A stretch of DNA of 64,000 nucleotides, taken from Paenibacillus hunanensis (GTDB lineage: Bacteria; Bacillota; Bacilli; Paenibacillales; Paenibacillaceae). The notes under the pieces were generated by a model, which saw only the letters and a program-made list of their open reading frames with translations, had not been told where the DNA came from and did no database searches. The stretch spans positions 248,001 to 312,000 of the forward strand of contig NZ_BMMB01000004.1 in NCBI RefSeq assembly GCF_014645615.1, written 5' to 3'. Made by a program: the position numbers and the translations under genes. The first letter of the stretch is position 1. Every line of letters begins with the position of its first letter. Shown in pieces: positions 1 to 9,383 of this stretch.

Positions 1-191
1 TACGTATCATTGCAGATTATATCGTAATCCGTATTGCTAATGAACATCCACGCTAGTTCATTGAGATCAAGCATGGCTACGATCTGTGCATATTACATAG
101 AGCCGTTTAAAATAACGATGCGGATCATTGGTATACAGGCAAAGCATGCATCCGATACCTATCATTCGTTTATCGCCCGCTTAGTCCGTCA

Positions 192-1088
192 CTACTCCTT
201 TTTCTCCACCGGAATATAAATGTCCATCACCAGATTCTCGTTGCCGTAGCAGCGCTGATCGTATACCTCAAAATCTACTCCACCCTGTGCATAGGCATAA
301 CCAGAGCTAGGGAACCATTCATTGAAAATATAACTCGTCGTACCCTGAATCGCACGTACAAAGCCGCCATCTGCGCGATGAGCAGGTGGAGTAGTAAAAA
401 CAGCATAAGTAGAGGCAGGCACGGTCGTCGTAAACAAGCCATCGGGTACACGATCAAAATTCTCTACCTCCACCCCGATCACATAGCGAAAATGCTCTGA
501 ATGCTCTTCATTCATAATACATGCGCCATATTCAGTATGACTGACAGGCTGAATCACCTCATGCAGCGTGTGCTCCCAATTTTCAGCCATATAGCGTTGC
601 CAGAAAGCAGGGATATCAGTCATATTTTCACCATTCACACGTGTTTCGAGAGCATAGCCTGCCAGCTTAAATTCCGGTTTGATTACAAAGGTAGGTCGCA
701 TCATCATTCCTCCGATTAGTTGGTAGTTGGCGAGCTTCGCAAGGTCTACCTTTTCGGGAACATAGCCAGTAGCGTGCATACGATATTGCTCCGGAGACAA
801 GCCGTATGTCTTGCGAAATGCCTTGGTGAAGCCTGCATGCGTTTCAAAGCCATAATCGAGCGCGATATCCAGCAATGTACGTGTGCTTGCCATATCTGCT
901 GCGGCATACGCTAGCCGTCTGCGCCGAATATATTCCATAACAGGTAAGCCGGTCTGTGACTGAAATACTTTGTAAAAATGATACAGCGAGAAGCCTGCCT
1001 GACCAGCAAGTTCTTCGGCTCGCATCGGTTCTTTGAGATGCTGCTCGATATAATCGATAGTCGATTGAATGCATTCCATATGATTCAT
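192..1088 (-). CDS. AraC-family transcriptional regulator with GyrI-like effector domain
   Basis: A 298-residue regulator. The first ~110 residues carry the double helix-turn-helix of the AraC/XylS family, with the typical stretch ending GFTKAFRKTYGLSPEQYR. The C-terminal ~150 residues resemble the GyrI-like/effector-binding domain, which binds small molecules. The ATG at 1088 is chosen because a GGGAGGG site lies about 9 nt upstream. It lies just downstream of the siderophore uptake operon on the same strand but is separated from it by a terminator-like hairpin. It may therefore be independent of iron uptake; its ligand cannot be read from sequence. Confidence 0.85.
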   Translation of the reverse strand: MNHMECIQSTIDYIEQHLKEPMRAEELAGQAGFSLYHFYKVFQSQTGLPVMEYIRRRRLAYAAADMASTRTLLDIALDYGFETHAGFTKAFRKTYGLSPEQYRMHATGYVPEKVDLAKLANYQLIGGMMMRPTFVIKPEFKLAGYALETRVNGENMTDIPAFWQRYMAENWEHTLHEVIQPVSHTEYGACIMNEEHSEHFRYVIGVEVENFDRVPDGLFTTTVPASTYAVFTTPPAHRADGGFVRAIQGTTSYIFNEWFPSSGYAYAQGGVDFEVYDQRCYGNENLVMDIYIPVEKKE

Positions 1089-1220
1089 AGATTCGTTCCC
1101 TCCCGATCGGTAAAGCTATTGTAGCAAAATGAATTCGGATGAGCTTGTCCATTTTTGCGAATGATTGGGGTTATAGATACGATCGAGATTGTAATCGTAG
1201 ACAAAGGTGCGATGACAGCC

Positions 1221-1261
1221 AAAAGGCTCTGTCTATGGAGGTAATATAGACAAAGCCTTTT
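1221..1261 (-). terminator. Hairpin terminator after the siderophore permease genes
   Basis: Arms AAAAGGCT and AGCCTTTT enclose a second complementary pair (GTCTAT/ATAGAC). It lies between the 3' end of the permease operon and the AraC gene and most likely ends the operon transcript. The T-run is short, so it could be leaky. Confidence 0.55.
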
Positions 1262-1369
1262 GAGAGTTATATTCGATTTATTGACAGTTTAAAGAACCGG
1301 ATAATAGAGTACAGCATGCGCGCCCATCTTTGTGGTTGAGTCACATCTATTCCTTACTTACTCATCTGC

Positions 1370-2380
1370 CTACTTTTTCAATAGCAAATACAAAAAGTAC
1401 GGCGCACCGATAAAAGCAACCACAACACCGGCAGGTAAGCCGTCCGGTTCCGTTAGATTACGACCGATCGTGTCGGCGAGCAAGAGAAGCCAACCACCGA
1501 TCAGGATCGAAACGGGAACGAATAGCTGATGCTTCGGTCCAACCAGCGCGCGTGCGATATGCGGTGCCATCAGTCCGACAAAGGCGATGCCGCCTGTGAC
1601 AGATACTGCGGATGCAGCGAGCGCTACAGCAGCTAACATGAGTAATAGACGATCCCGTTGAATCGGTACGCCTGCACCCACCGCAGTCTCCTCATTGAGT
1701 GCGAGCAGATTAAGTGAACGGCATTTATACAGGACAAACGGAATCAGGATGATGAGCCATGGTAATAATGCGATAATAAACGGCCAATCCGTACCCCACA
1801 CATTACCAGCAAGCCAGCGAGCGATAAAGTCGACTTTCACCTGATCGACGGAGGCGATGAGTACCACCATCACACCGGACAGGGCGAGTGAGAAGCCTAC
1901 ACCAGTAATAATCAGCTTCATCGGCTGTAAGCCCTCGGCACGACTGTAAGAGAAGAAGTAAATGATAATCGCAGTCACCAGCGCCGACAGGAAAGCAACG
2001 ATCGGAATCATATAAGCAAAGTTTCCAACCTCCAGTGGAGCAAACAAAAAGAAGATCGTAATCCCCACACCAGCGCCCGAGTTGATGCCCACAATACCGG
2101 GATCAGCGAGTTCATTACGTGTAATCCCTTGTAGCACAGCACCAGACAGGGCAAGCGCCATCCCTGCCAGTAATGTGATCAGCATACGAGGCAGACGGAT
2201 GGAGAAAATAACGAATTGATCCATAAAGCTTCCCTGTCCAAGAAGCGTCGGAATGATCCGATCAAAAGATATGGATGAGGAGCCAAGACCAAGCGATAGG
2301 ATGAGTGTCGCGATGGTGAGTAGAGTTAGAGCCAGCATAACTATTTGCTGACGGCGAAAGGTTTGTACAGCTTTGATCAT
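1370..2380 (-). CDS. FecCD-family siderophore ABC transporter permease (second)
   Basis: A 336-residue polytopic membrane protein of the FecCD/BtuC family, the channel half of an iron(III)-siderophore importer. Visible family marks are GITRNELADPGIVGINSGAGVG near residues 86-107 and GGIAFVGLMAPHIARALVGPKH in the C-terminal part, the region that contacts the ATPase. It overlaps the upstream permease by 4 nt (ATGA), so the two are translationally coupled and probably form a heterodimer. No ATPase gene follows, so the importer must use one encoded elsewhere, as FeuBC-YusV does in Bacillus. Confidence 0.93.
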   Translation of the reverse strand: MIKAVQTFRRQQIVMLALTLLTIATLILSLGLGSSSISFDRIIPTLLGQGSFMDQFVIFSIRLPRMLITLLAGMALALSGAVLQGITRNELADPGIVGINSGAGVGITIFFLFAPLEVGNFAYMIPIVAFLSALVTAIIIYFFSYSRAEGLQPMKLIITGVGFSLALSGVMVVLIASVDQVKVDFIARWLAGNVWGTDWPFIIALLPWLIILIPFVLYKCRSLNLLALNEETAVGAGVPIQRDRLLLMLAAVALAASAVSVTGGIAFVGLMAPHIARALVGPKHQLFVPVSILIGGWLLLLADTIGRNLTEPDGLPAGVVVAFIGAPYFLYLLLKK

Positions 2381-3393
2381 AACGATTGCACTCCTTTGCG
2401 TACGATGAGCAGGAAGAACGGTAAGCCCATAATCGAAAGGATTGCCGCAACCGGTGTCTCAAAGGGAGCATGAATCGTCCGGGCAAGCATATCTGCGAAT
2501 ACCATAAAGGCAGCTCCAATAATAGCGGATAACGGTAAAATCGTACGGTAATCGGTTCCAGCGAACATCCGCACAATATGCGGCACCATCAGCCCGATAA
2601 ATGCCAGATTGCCCACAAGCGCAACGCCTGAGCCTGCAAGCAGGGTAATTAGCACGAACAATGCAATTTTGATCGGCATCGTTTTCAATCCAAGCCCTAC
2701 AGCCGTACTTTCACTCAGGCTCAAAATCGTAAGCTGTCTGGACAGCATAACCGCGGTGATCAGACAAATGATGATGATCGGTGCCAGTGCTTGAACCTGT
2801 GTCCATGTTGTGCCAGCCAGACCCCCGGATGTCCACATCGATACACTTTTGGCAACCTTGAATTTCAGGCTGATGCCATCTGCAATTGCGCTGAGTAGCG
2901 CGGACACCGCAGCACCTGCCAGCACCATCCGTAGTGGCGACATATTGCGTTTACGCAGTGCGGCAATGCCGAAGACGAGCAGGACACCGAGCGCTGCACC
3001 GATAAAGCAAGCAATCATCGTACCGATATAGCCTGCTGCCGGGAAGATCGCAAATACAAACGCAAGCGCTGCACTGGCACCAGCCGTTAATCCGAGTAAC
3101 CCGGGATCAGCGAGTGGATTGCGAGTGAGACCTTGCATAATCGCACCCGCTACGGCCAGTGCAGAACCAACCAGCACACCAGCTACTTCACGTGGTAAGC
3201 GAATTTCACGAATAATCGAAATGTCGCCACCGCTCAAATGAGGGCTAAAGATCGCATCCCGAATATCTGCAAGGGAGATGCTTTTCGCGCCTAGCAGGAT
3301 CGCTACTACAAAAACAATCACAAACAGCACCAGACTGAGCAAGAGCTGCAATGGAAAATACCGCAAACGCTTATTTAACGCAGGAGTTTTCAT
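2377..3393 (-). CDS. FecCD-family siderophore ABC transporter permease (first)
   Basis: A 338-residue multi-spanning permease partnering the adjacent one. Family segments include GLTRNPLADPGLLGLTAGAS and NLAFIGLMVPHIVRMFAGTDY. An upstream in-frame start at 3501 would add 36 hydrophilic residues and run through a terminator-like hairpin. The ATG at 3393 is therefore preferred; it is preceded by GAAGGAA at suitable spacing and opens directly on the first hydrophobic segment. It sits second in the binding-protein/permease/permease operon. The substrate is probably a ferric siderophore. Confidence 0.9.
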   Translation of the reverse strand: MKTPALNKRLRYFPLQLLLSLVLFVIVFVVAILLGAKSISLADIRDAIFSPHLSGGDISIIREIRLPREVAGVLVGSALAVAGAIMQGLTRNPLADPGLLGLTAGASAALAFVFAIFPAAGYIGTMIACFIGAALGVLLVFGIAALRKRNMSPLRMVLAGAAVSALLSAIADGISLKFKVAKSVSMWTSGGLAGTTWTQVQALAPIIIICLITAVMLSRQLTILSLSESTAVGLGLKTMPIKIALFVLITLLAGSGVALVGNLAFIGLMVPHIVRMFAGTDYRTILPLSAIIGAAFMVFADMLARTIHAPFETPVAAILSIMGLPFFLLIVRKGVQSL

Positions 3394-3423
3394 CGATCCA
3401 TCATTTCCTTCACTGAATTTGGA

Positions 3424-3453
3424 AAAAAGGAACGCATCGCCGCGTTCCTTTTT
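3424..3453 (-). terminator. Intra-operon terminator/attenuator hairpin
   Basis: A perfect 12-bp stem (arms 3424-3435 and 3442-3453) with a 6-nt loop and A/T-rich base, so it carries a U-run on either strand. It lies between the binding-protein stop and the first permease start. Such partial terminators or processing stops usually let the binding protein be made in excess over the permeases. Confidence 0.75.
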
Positions 3454-3487
3454 GTGTGTTGCAATGTGCAGTTTACTATTCGTACGA

Positions 3488-4438
3488 TCAGGATTGACCA
3501 AGCAGGTCTTTTTTGATCAGCTCCATCTGGAAGTCCAGCGTCGTTGCATCATTAAATGTAAACCCACGTCCGTCCGCTTCATACAGATGATTATTTTTTA
3601 CAGCTGGAATATTTTTAAATGTATCAGTGCTTTCAAATGATGTATCTGAATCTGGATATTTGCTGAAGAATACATAATCACCCATATAATCCGGCAACAC
3701 TTCAGCAGATAGGGTGTAGTACCCATCCTTCTTCGTCATTTCTTTTACTTTTTCCGGCATGTTCAGACCCATTGCCTGGTAAAGGATCTCCGTACCGCGT
3801 CCCCATGCATCGCCGAAGGTATACATTTCTTTACCATACACTTCAAATACGGATACGGTAGCATCAGCACCGATTTTGGCTTTAATTTCTTCGCCTGCTT
3901 TAGCAGCACGTTCTTTAAAGTCCTTCACCCAGGCCGCGCCTTCTTCGGCTTTGTTTACCACTTTAGCCGTTTCCTCAATCTGAGTCAGATAGTCAACCTT
4001 GTTGTACGTAAACGAAACGAGTGGAGCCAGTTGTTTCAATTTGTCGATGTTTTTAGTCGTGCTGGTGGCGATAATCAGATCCGGTTTTAGTTCAATAATT
4101 TGCTCCAGATTGTCAGCCGATACTTCTTTGGCATTGCCCAGATAAGGCTTCATATTCGGATTGGACATCGTCCAGGTGTCTGCACCTACGATGGGTACGC
4201 CTAACTTAGCGAGCGTACCCGCAGAGCCGTCCAATACCACTACACGTTGTGGATGGGCAGGCACTTCAACCGGACCATTTTCGGATTGATATGTAATCGT
4301 CGAGGCTTCAGTCGTTGTCGCTTCACCAGACGGGCTGCCTGAACCGTTCGTTTCCGTTCCTGCATTGCTCTGTGCATTACCACATGCCGCGAGCATCAAT
4401 ACGAGTACAACCATCAAAGGCAAAAACCATTTTCTCAT
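3488..4438 (-). CDS. Iron-siderophore ABC transporter substrate-binding lipoprotein
   Basis: A 316-residue extracellular binding protein of the FepB/FhuD-type (Peripla_BP_2) family. It begins with a lipoprotein signal peptide ending in LMLAACGN (lipobox Cys about residue 19), then an S/T/G-rich linker. The two-lobed domain includes HPQRVVVLDGSAGTLAKLGV and LIELKPDLIIATSTT-like segments. It heads the operon with two FecCD permeases, which it would feed with ferric siderophore. A consensus Fur box sits in the 5' untranslated region. The exact siderophore is not evident. Confidence 0.93.
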   Translation of the reverse strand: MRKWFLPLMVVLVLMLAACGNAQSNAGTETNGSGSPSGEATTTEASTITYQSENGPVEVPAHPQRVVVLDGSAGTLAKLGVPIVGADTWTMSNPNMKPYLGNAKEVSADNLEQIIELKPDLIIATSTTKNIDKLKQLAPLVSFTYNKVDYLTQIEETAKVVNKAEEGAAWVKDFKERAAKAGEEIKAKIGADATVSVFEVYGKEMYTFGDAWGRGTEILYQAMGLNMPEKVKEMTKKDGYYTLSAEVLPDYMGDYVFFSKYPDSDTSFESTDTFKNIPAVKNNHLYEADGRGFTFNDATTLDFQMELIKKDLLGQS

Positions 4439-4466
4439 TTCCTAATCCCCTTTTTCTTTGTTGAAA

Positions 4467-4483
4467 TTGATAATCATTATCAA
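4467..4483 (-). promoter_or_regulatory. Fur box
   Basis: The 15 bases at 4468-4482 match the 7-1-7 Fur consensus TGATAATNATTATCA exactly, extended by one more matching base on each side. It lies just downstream of the predicted -10 of the binding-protein promoter, where a bound Fe-Fur would block transcription. This implies iron-repressed expression. Confidence 0.9.
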
Positions 4484-4496
4484 ACACAATAATAAA

Positions 4497-4525
4497 ACTT
4501 TACGTTCCGAGCTATAATTTGTCAA
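4497..4525 (-). promoter_or_regulatory. Promoter of the siderophore uptake operon
   Basis: On the minus strand, TTGACA (4520-4525) is followed after 17 nt by TAAAGT (4497-4502), a plausible sigma-A promoter. The start would fall near 4490, a few bases before the Fur box. Confidence 0.6.
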
Positions 4526-4604
4526 CCCTCCATTTGCTTCTTGCGTGCAGTCGTAGTAAGGTGTATGCATAACATTTTAGCCAATTGGAAAGGATGATCT
4601 CACC

Positions 4605-7220
4605 ATGACCGATTTGCAATTGATGCCCTACCGACAAGCCCTTACAGACTGGAGTTTTAAAGCAACGAACGATAAAGAGTGGTTACCCGCAACTGTACCT
4701 GGAACGGTACATACCGATCTACTTGCACACCGTAAAATTCCCGATCCATTTTATGGAACGAACGAGAAGGATGTTCAGTGGATCGATAAGCAGGATTGGG
4801 AATACATAACGACGGTAACGATTGAGCAAGCTGCGCTTCGTCATTCCCATGTGGAGCTGGTGTTTCACGGATTGGATACGTACGCAGATGTATACTTAAA
4901 TGGTCAGCTGGTGCTCTCCGCAGACAATATGTTTCGTACATGGCGAGCAGATGTGAAAGCGTATGCGAAGTCAGGTGAGAACACGCTTCGCATCGTATTC
5001 CGCTCGCCAATTCAGGAGGATCTGCCGAAGCTGGAAGCATTGGGTTATCCGTTGCCTGCCAGCAATGATCAGTCTGATGTTGGAGAGCTAGGGGATAAGC
5101 GCGTGAGCATCTTTGCCCGCAAAGCGCCATATCATTATGGCTGGGACTGGGGGCCACGTTTTGTGACAAGTGGAATCTGGCGTGAGGCAGAGCTGGTGGC
5201 ATGGTCAGATGTACGGATCGAAAGTGTATTTATTCGTCAGGATCAAGTAACAGCCGAAGTAGCAGAGTTAACTGCGGTCATCCAGGTATATTCGGAGCGT
5301 GAACGTGAGGCGAATATACATATCCAGACTGATGGGGAGAATTGGGAGCGCAAGGTGACGCTACAGGAAGGCACAGATGTGATTGAGCTGCCGCTCACTG
5401 TAGATCAGCCGCGTCTGTGGTGGTCACGTGGTCTGGGTGAAGCGCATTTGTATACCTTCACAACCGAGGTATTAGATGAAGCGAGTCGTCAGCCACTGGC
5501 TACACACGAGGTGCGTACTGGACTGCGCTCGGTTCGACTTGTACGTGAGCAGCATGAGGATATGCCTGGCACATCGTTTTATTTTGAGCTAAATGGTGTC
5601 CCTGTATTTGCTAAAGGTGCTAATCACATTCCAAATGATAGCTTCTTGACGCGTGTAACACGCGAGCGTTATTTGCATGAGATTGTCTCGGCAGCCGATG
5701 CCAATATGAATATGCTACGCGTATGGGGCGGCGGCATTTATGAAAATGATGAGTTCTACGAGCTGTGCGATGAGTACGGTATTCTCGTATGGCAGGACTT
5801 TATGTTTGCATGCAGTATGTATCCGGGGGATGAGGAGTTCCTCGATAGCGTACAGGCAGAAGCAGAGGATAATATTCGTCGTCTGCGCAATCACCCGTCG
5901 ATCGTGCTCTGGTGCGGAAACAATGAGATCGATTCCGCATGGGCGCATTATATCGAAAATGGCGGCTGGGGGTGGAAAAAGGATTACACCGAGGAGCAGC
6001 GCAACAAAATCTGGGCAGATTACGAAGCTATTTTCCATGAGCTATTGCCCGAGGTTGTCGAAGCAGAGGCACCAGGCGCAGAATACTGGCCGTCCTCACC
6101 ACTCGTTGATCTGACAGGCGATGCTGATCAGCATACACGCGCCTTAACCGATACCGGAGATATTCACTATTGGGGCGTATGGCATGGTAGTGAGCCCTTT
6201 GAAAATTATAACTCGTATGTCGGTCGCTTTATGAGCGAATATGGCTTCCAGTCCTTCCCGGAATATCGCTCGGTACGTACGTATGCAGAGGAATCTGATC
6301 TGGAGCTAGAATCCGAAGTCATGCTGCGCCACCAGAAAAATGGGGCGGGTAACCGTCTGATCAAGGAATACATGGATAAATATCTGCCACAGCCAAAGGA
6401 CTTTCCGTCCTTCCTATATATGAGCCAGGTGCTGCAAGCCGAAGCGATGCAAATGGCAATCGAAGCCCATCGTCGCAACAAGCCATATTGCATGGGAACG
6501 CTGTACTGGCAAATGAACGATTGCTGGCCGGTCGCTTCATGGGCAGGGATGGACTACTATGGTCGCTGGAAAGCCCTGCATTATTATGCGAAACGTAGCT
6601 TCCGTGATATTGCTGTTTCGGTCGACAGTACAGACGGTGAGAACTTCCATATCTATACGATCTCGGATGTACTTTCGCCTGCTGCCTTGACCTTACGCGT
6701 GAAGGTACTCGGTCTGGATGGCGAATTGTACAAAGAAATCCCGCAATCGTTCCATCTGGCAGGTAATGATTGTGTGAAGCAGATGTCCCTGTCCAAGCAG
6801 CATTTGCTGGATGGTGTTGATCCACATCAAGCGGTATTGCTGGTCGAGCTGGAGCATGAAGGCGAGGTCATCGATAGCAAGCTGAACTACTTCGTGCCTG
6901 CAAAAGAAGTTGCACTGAGCCAGCCTCAGATTACCGTAACAGAAACGACGGAAAATGCAGTTAGCGTGATCAAGCTGACAACCGACAAGCTGGCACGTCA
7001 AGTATGGCTATCCGCAGACAATACAGGCGAATTCAGCGATAACTATTTCGACCTGCTGCCAGGACAGACGCATACCGTTTATTTCAATCAGCTGGCTGCT
7101 GTAACACAGAAGGATGCTGATGCTACGCAACCACAGCATGGCTTGAGCGCTGCACGCTTCACGCCAGCTGTCGTCGAAGGTTTAAAGGTGACCTCGATGG
7201 CGGATTATATTGAGCTTTAA
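4605..7220 (+). CDS. Beta-mannosidase, glycoside hydrolase family 2
   Basis: An 871-residue cytoplasmic exo-glycosidase releasing mannose from the non-reducing end of beta-mannosides. It shows the GH2 layout: an N-terminal sugar-binding jelly roll, an Ig-like domain, then a TIM barrel from about residue 330. The barrel has RVWGGGIYENDEFYELCDE, the acid/base motif NNEID (Glu441) and the nucleophile motif SEYGFQS (Glu545). Length fits the ~820-880 of the family. There is no signal peptide. RBS GGAAAGGATG precedes the ATG. It is divergent from the siderophore operon and stands alone, followed by its own terminator. Confidence 0.93.
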   Translation: MTDLQLMPYRQALTDWSFKATNDKEWLPATVPGTVHTDLLAHRKIPDPFYGTNEKDVQWIDKQDWEYITTVTIEQAALRHSHVELVFHGLDTYADVYLNGQLVLSADNMFRTWRADVKAYAKSGENTLRIVFRSPIQEDLPKLEALGYPLPASNDQSDVGELGDKRVSIFARKAPYHYGWDWGPRFVTSGIWREAELVAWSDVRIESVFIRQDQVTAEVAELTAVIQVYSEREREANIHIQTDGENWERKVTLQEGTDVIELPLTVDQPRLWWSRGLGEAHLYTFTTEVLDEASRQPLATHEVRTGLRSVRLVREQHEDMPGTSFYFELNGVPVFAKGANHIPNDSFLTRVTRERYLHEIVSAADANMNMLRVWGGGIYENDEFYELCDEYGILVWQDFMFACSMYPGDEEFLDSVQAEAEDNIRRLRNHPSIVLWCGNNEIDSAWAHYIENGGWGWKKDYTEEQRNKIWADYEAIFHELLPEVVEAEAPGAEYWPSSPLVDLTGDADQHTRALTDTGDIHYWGVWHGSEPFENYNSYVGRFMSEYGFQSFPEYRSVRTYAEESDLELESEVMLRHQKNGAGNRLIKEYMDKYLPQPKDFPSFLYMSQVLQAEAMQMAIEAHRRNKPYCMGTLYWQMNDCWPVASWAGMDYYGRWKALHYYAKRSFRDIAVSVDSTDGENFHIYTISDVLSPAALTLRVKVLGLDGELYKEIPQSFHLAGNDCVKQMSLSKQHLLDGVDPHQAVLLVELEHEGEVIDSKLNYFVPAKEVALSQPQITVTETTENAVSVIKLTTDKLARQVWLSADNTGEFSDNYFDLLPGQTHTVYFNQLAAVTQKDADATQPQHGLSAARFTPAVVEGLKVTSMADYIEL

Positions 7221-7333
7221 TGGTATAGGTAGTACCTGTACCGCAAGATGCCACAGCTCTCTGCCCATACTGTCTTCTACTATATAGTAGGAAAATATGC
7301 GTTTGCAGGTATGTAGCAGATGTTGATAACAGC

Positions 7334-7370
7334 AAAAGTCCGCTCTCTGTATATACAGGGAGCGGATTTT
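7334..7370 (+). terminator. Rho-independent terminator of the beta-mannosidase gene
   Basis: A 12-bp stem (CCGCTCTCTGTA against TACAGGGAGCGG with one wobble) bordered by A and T runs. The rest of 7221-7579 shows no gene on either strand. Confidence 0.8.
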
Positions 7371-7579
7371 ACTAATTTTAAAAGATAGATTGAAGCAATC
7401 TTCTGATCGAAAGAACCTCACTACTCTCCATAATGATAAGCTACCGAATAACCAGTAAAATGATCCAAGCTACATATTGTATCGAATTCCCAGTGTTATA
7501 TAATGACAGGAAGAAATGAAATACATACAGAACGCCCAAAGCATGATCCATCGCAACAAAACATGCTAGAAAGGAAGCT

Positions 7580-8185
7580 ATGTATACTACAATAACTAAA
7601 ATCATTCCTGCTATCCTTTTATTCATTACGTGGTCGCTATTATCTGGCTGCGTGCATTCACAGTCTACAGCAGTTTCAACAACGATTTCTGCTCAAGCAA
7701 TGAACAATAACCATAAAGAAGATAGATCTGACAAGCAATTTCAAGCTTCTGAGCCAGCTGACTTTTTAACAGGCGACCAATTTAAGCAGAACTCCGACTT
7801 GATCATCAAAAATTTTGAGCTTGCATATGACAAACAAACACAAGCCATGACGTATCATATAGAGTACAAGTTAGGGTTAGATGCAATAACATTTATCCGA
7901 AGCGGACAGCATCCTTATTATTTTCGTTTGGAAGCACCTGAAAAATGGCGTTCTTCGTTCACTTCAGCTCAATCTGCGGAGCCAGCTGGTGCTAAGCTAA
8001 GTGGTGATTCAGAAAATATCTATACGGTAGATATGAGTATTCCATTACAGCACGAAGCGACGGATCAGACGATTCAAAAGCTTGTAAACGATCCTTACGA
8101 CTATGTATTGTATCTTTACGAGAATCCCGCGTTCCCTGCACGTATCGTAGGCAATGTATATGGCTCGATCAACAACCCTTCCTAA
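7580..8185 (+). CDS. Uncharacterized lipoprotein
   Basis: A 201-residue protein of unknown family. It begins with a hydrophobic signal peptide ending in LLSGC, a good lipobox with Cys about residue 24, so it should be anchored to the outer face of the membrane. The mature part is polar and begins with a disordered stretch, then a probable beta-rich domain between residues 60 and 195. RBS AAAGGA lies 5 nt before the ATG. It stands alone and is closed by a strong terminator. Reality as a gene is well supported; function is not. Confidence 0.7.
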   Translation: MYTTITKIIPAILLFITWSLLSGCVHSQSTAVSTTISAQAMNNNHKEDRSDKQFQASEPADFLTGDQFKQNSDLIIKNFELAYDKQTQAMTYHIEYKLGLDAITFIRSGQHPYYFRLEAPEKWRSSFTSAQSAEPAGAKLSGDSENIYTVDMSIPLQHEATDQTIQKLVNDPYDYVLYLYENPAFPARIVGNVYGSINNPS

Positions 8186-8238
8186 TCGATAAACATTTGT
8201 GCTAGCACGTAATAAAAATAGCCTGTAAGCTGTCTTTT

Positions 8239-8287
8239 CACCCTGTAGATTCTCTTTTAACTTGGAGAAAAATCTACAGGGTGTTTT
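8239..8287 (+). terminator. Rho-independent terminator
   Basis: CACCCTGTAGATT pairs with AATCTACAGGGTG, followed by TTTTT. It ends the lipoprotein gene upstream of rluB. Confidence 0.8.
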
Positions 8288-8434
8288 TATAGCCATATCC
8301 TCATTCTCTCTACAAAAAACAATCGAAACGGTACTTTTATGTAAACGATTGGAAAGACATTGCAGCTAATTTACATCCTGTCTTGTGATTTTGTTCGCGT
8401 ATGAGTATCATTAGTGTGAGGTGAATTAACTATT

Positions 8435-9157
8435 ATGGAACGATTGCAAAAAATATTGGCTCAGGCTGGGATTGCTTCACGCCGTAAAAGTGAGGAGTTA
8501 ATCCTTGCTGGTAAAGTAACCGTTAATGGTGAAGTGGTGACCGAGCTTGGAACAAAGGCTGATCCGACAGTGGATGAGATCACAGTGAACGGCAGATCCA
8601 TCGCAGCTGAGAAAAAAGTATATTATATGCTGAACAAGCCAAAAGGTGTCATTACGAGTGCTTCCGATCCAGAAGGTCGTAAAATAGTACAGGATTACAT
8701 GAAGGGCGTCAAAGAACGTGTATATCCAGTCGGACGTCTTGATTATGACTCTGAAGGATTGCTCATTTTGACCAATGATGGGGAACTGGCGAATAAGCTG
8801 ACGCACCCAAGGCACCATGTACCGAAGACGTATCTCGTTACAGTCGAAGGTGTACCACATGGTGAAGCGCTGGAGAAATTCCGCCGCGGGATTCAGCTGG
8901 AAGATGGTATGACCAAGCCAGCCGAAGCGGACTATTATGACGTGGATACCGATAAGAAGCAGGCGACCATTCGTGTAACGATCTACGAGGGTAAGAACCG
9001 TCAGATTCGCCGGATGTTTGACGCACTATCACATAAGGTTATTAGACTGAAACGTATTTCCTTTGGTGAGCTGCTTATTGGCAATTTGAAGCGCGGTATT
9101 TATCGCCCGCTAACAAAGGAAGAAATCGATCAGCTGCACAAAGGAATTAAGCAATAA
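8435..9157 (+). CDS. rluB: 23S rRNA pseudouridine synthase RluB
   Basis: A 240-residue RNA-modifying enzyme of the RsuA/RluB/RluE/RluF group, which converts a specific uridine of 23S rRNA domain V (2605 region) to pseudouridine. An N-terminal S4 RNA-binding domain (residues 1-60, MERLQKILAQAGIASRRKSE) precedes the catalytic domain. The active-site motif GRLDYDSEGLLILTNDG contains the catalytic Asp. Length is standard. Its place just before resD-resE follows Bacillus order except that resABC are missing. Start supported by GTGAGGTGA upstream. Confidence 0.95.
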   Translation: MERLQKILAQAGIASRRKSEELILAGKVTVNGEVVTELGTKADPTVDEITVNGRSIAAEKKVYYMLNKPKGVITSASDPEGRKIVQDYMKGVKERVYPVGRLDYDSEGLLILTNDGELANKLTHPRHHVPKTYLVTVEGVPHGEALEKFRRGIQLEDGMTKPAEADYYDVDTDKKQATIRVTIYEGKNRQIRRMFDALSHKVIRLKRISFGELLIGNLKRGIYRPLTKEEIDQLHKGIKQ

Positions 9158-9175
9158 CCTGCAATAAGGCAGTAG

Positions 9176-9225
9176 AGTAAGCCAACTTGTATTATCATTC
9201 TGCTTCAAGTTGGCTTACTTCCTGT
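9176..9225 (+). terminator. Terminator of rluB
   Basis: AGTAAGCCAACTTG pairs with CAAGTTGGCTTACT (14 bp, 16-nt loop), followed by a loose T-rich stretch. This separates rluB from resDE transcription. Confidence 0.7.
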
Positions 9226-9383
9226 TTTACGTATAATGGAACGGCTACATAGCGATGTGGATCTATCCTTTTGGAGTGAGGATCGCATAGCATTCCGCTT
9301 CTGTTATACGACTTACATTTATTAAAGACAATTCATCCGGCATCGACCGGATATTTCGTCGCACAGCTAGGAGGCCTCAGGTA

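Noticed and set aside
1..191. A 61-codon plus-strand frame at the left edge
   Set aside because: No RBS and no protein-like features; it partly overlaps the end of the AraC gene.
3394..3501. A 36-residue N-terminal extension of the first permease
   Set aside because: It would translate through the terminator hairpin and overlap the binding-protein stop; the ATG at 3393 has a proper RBS.
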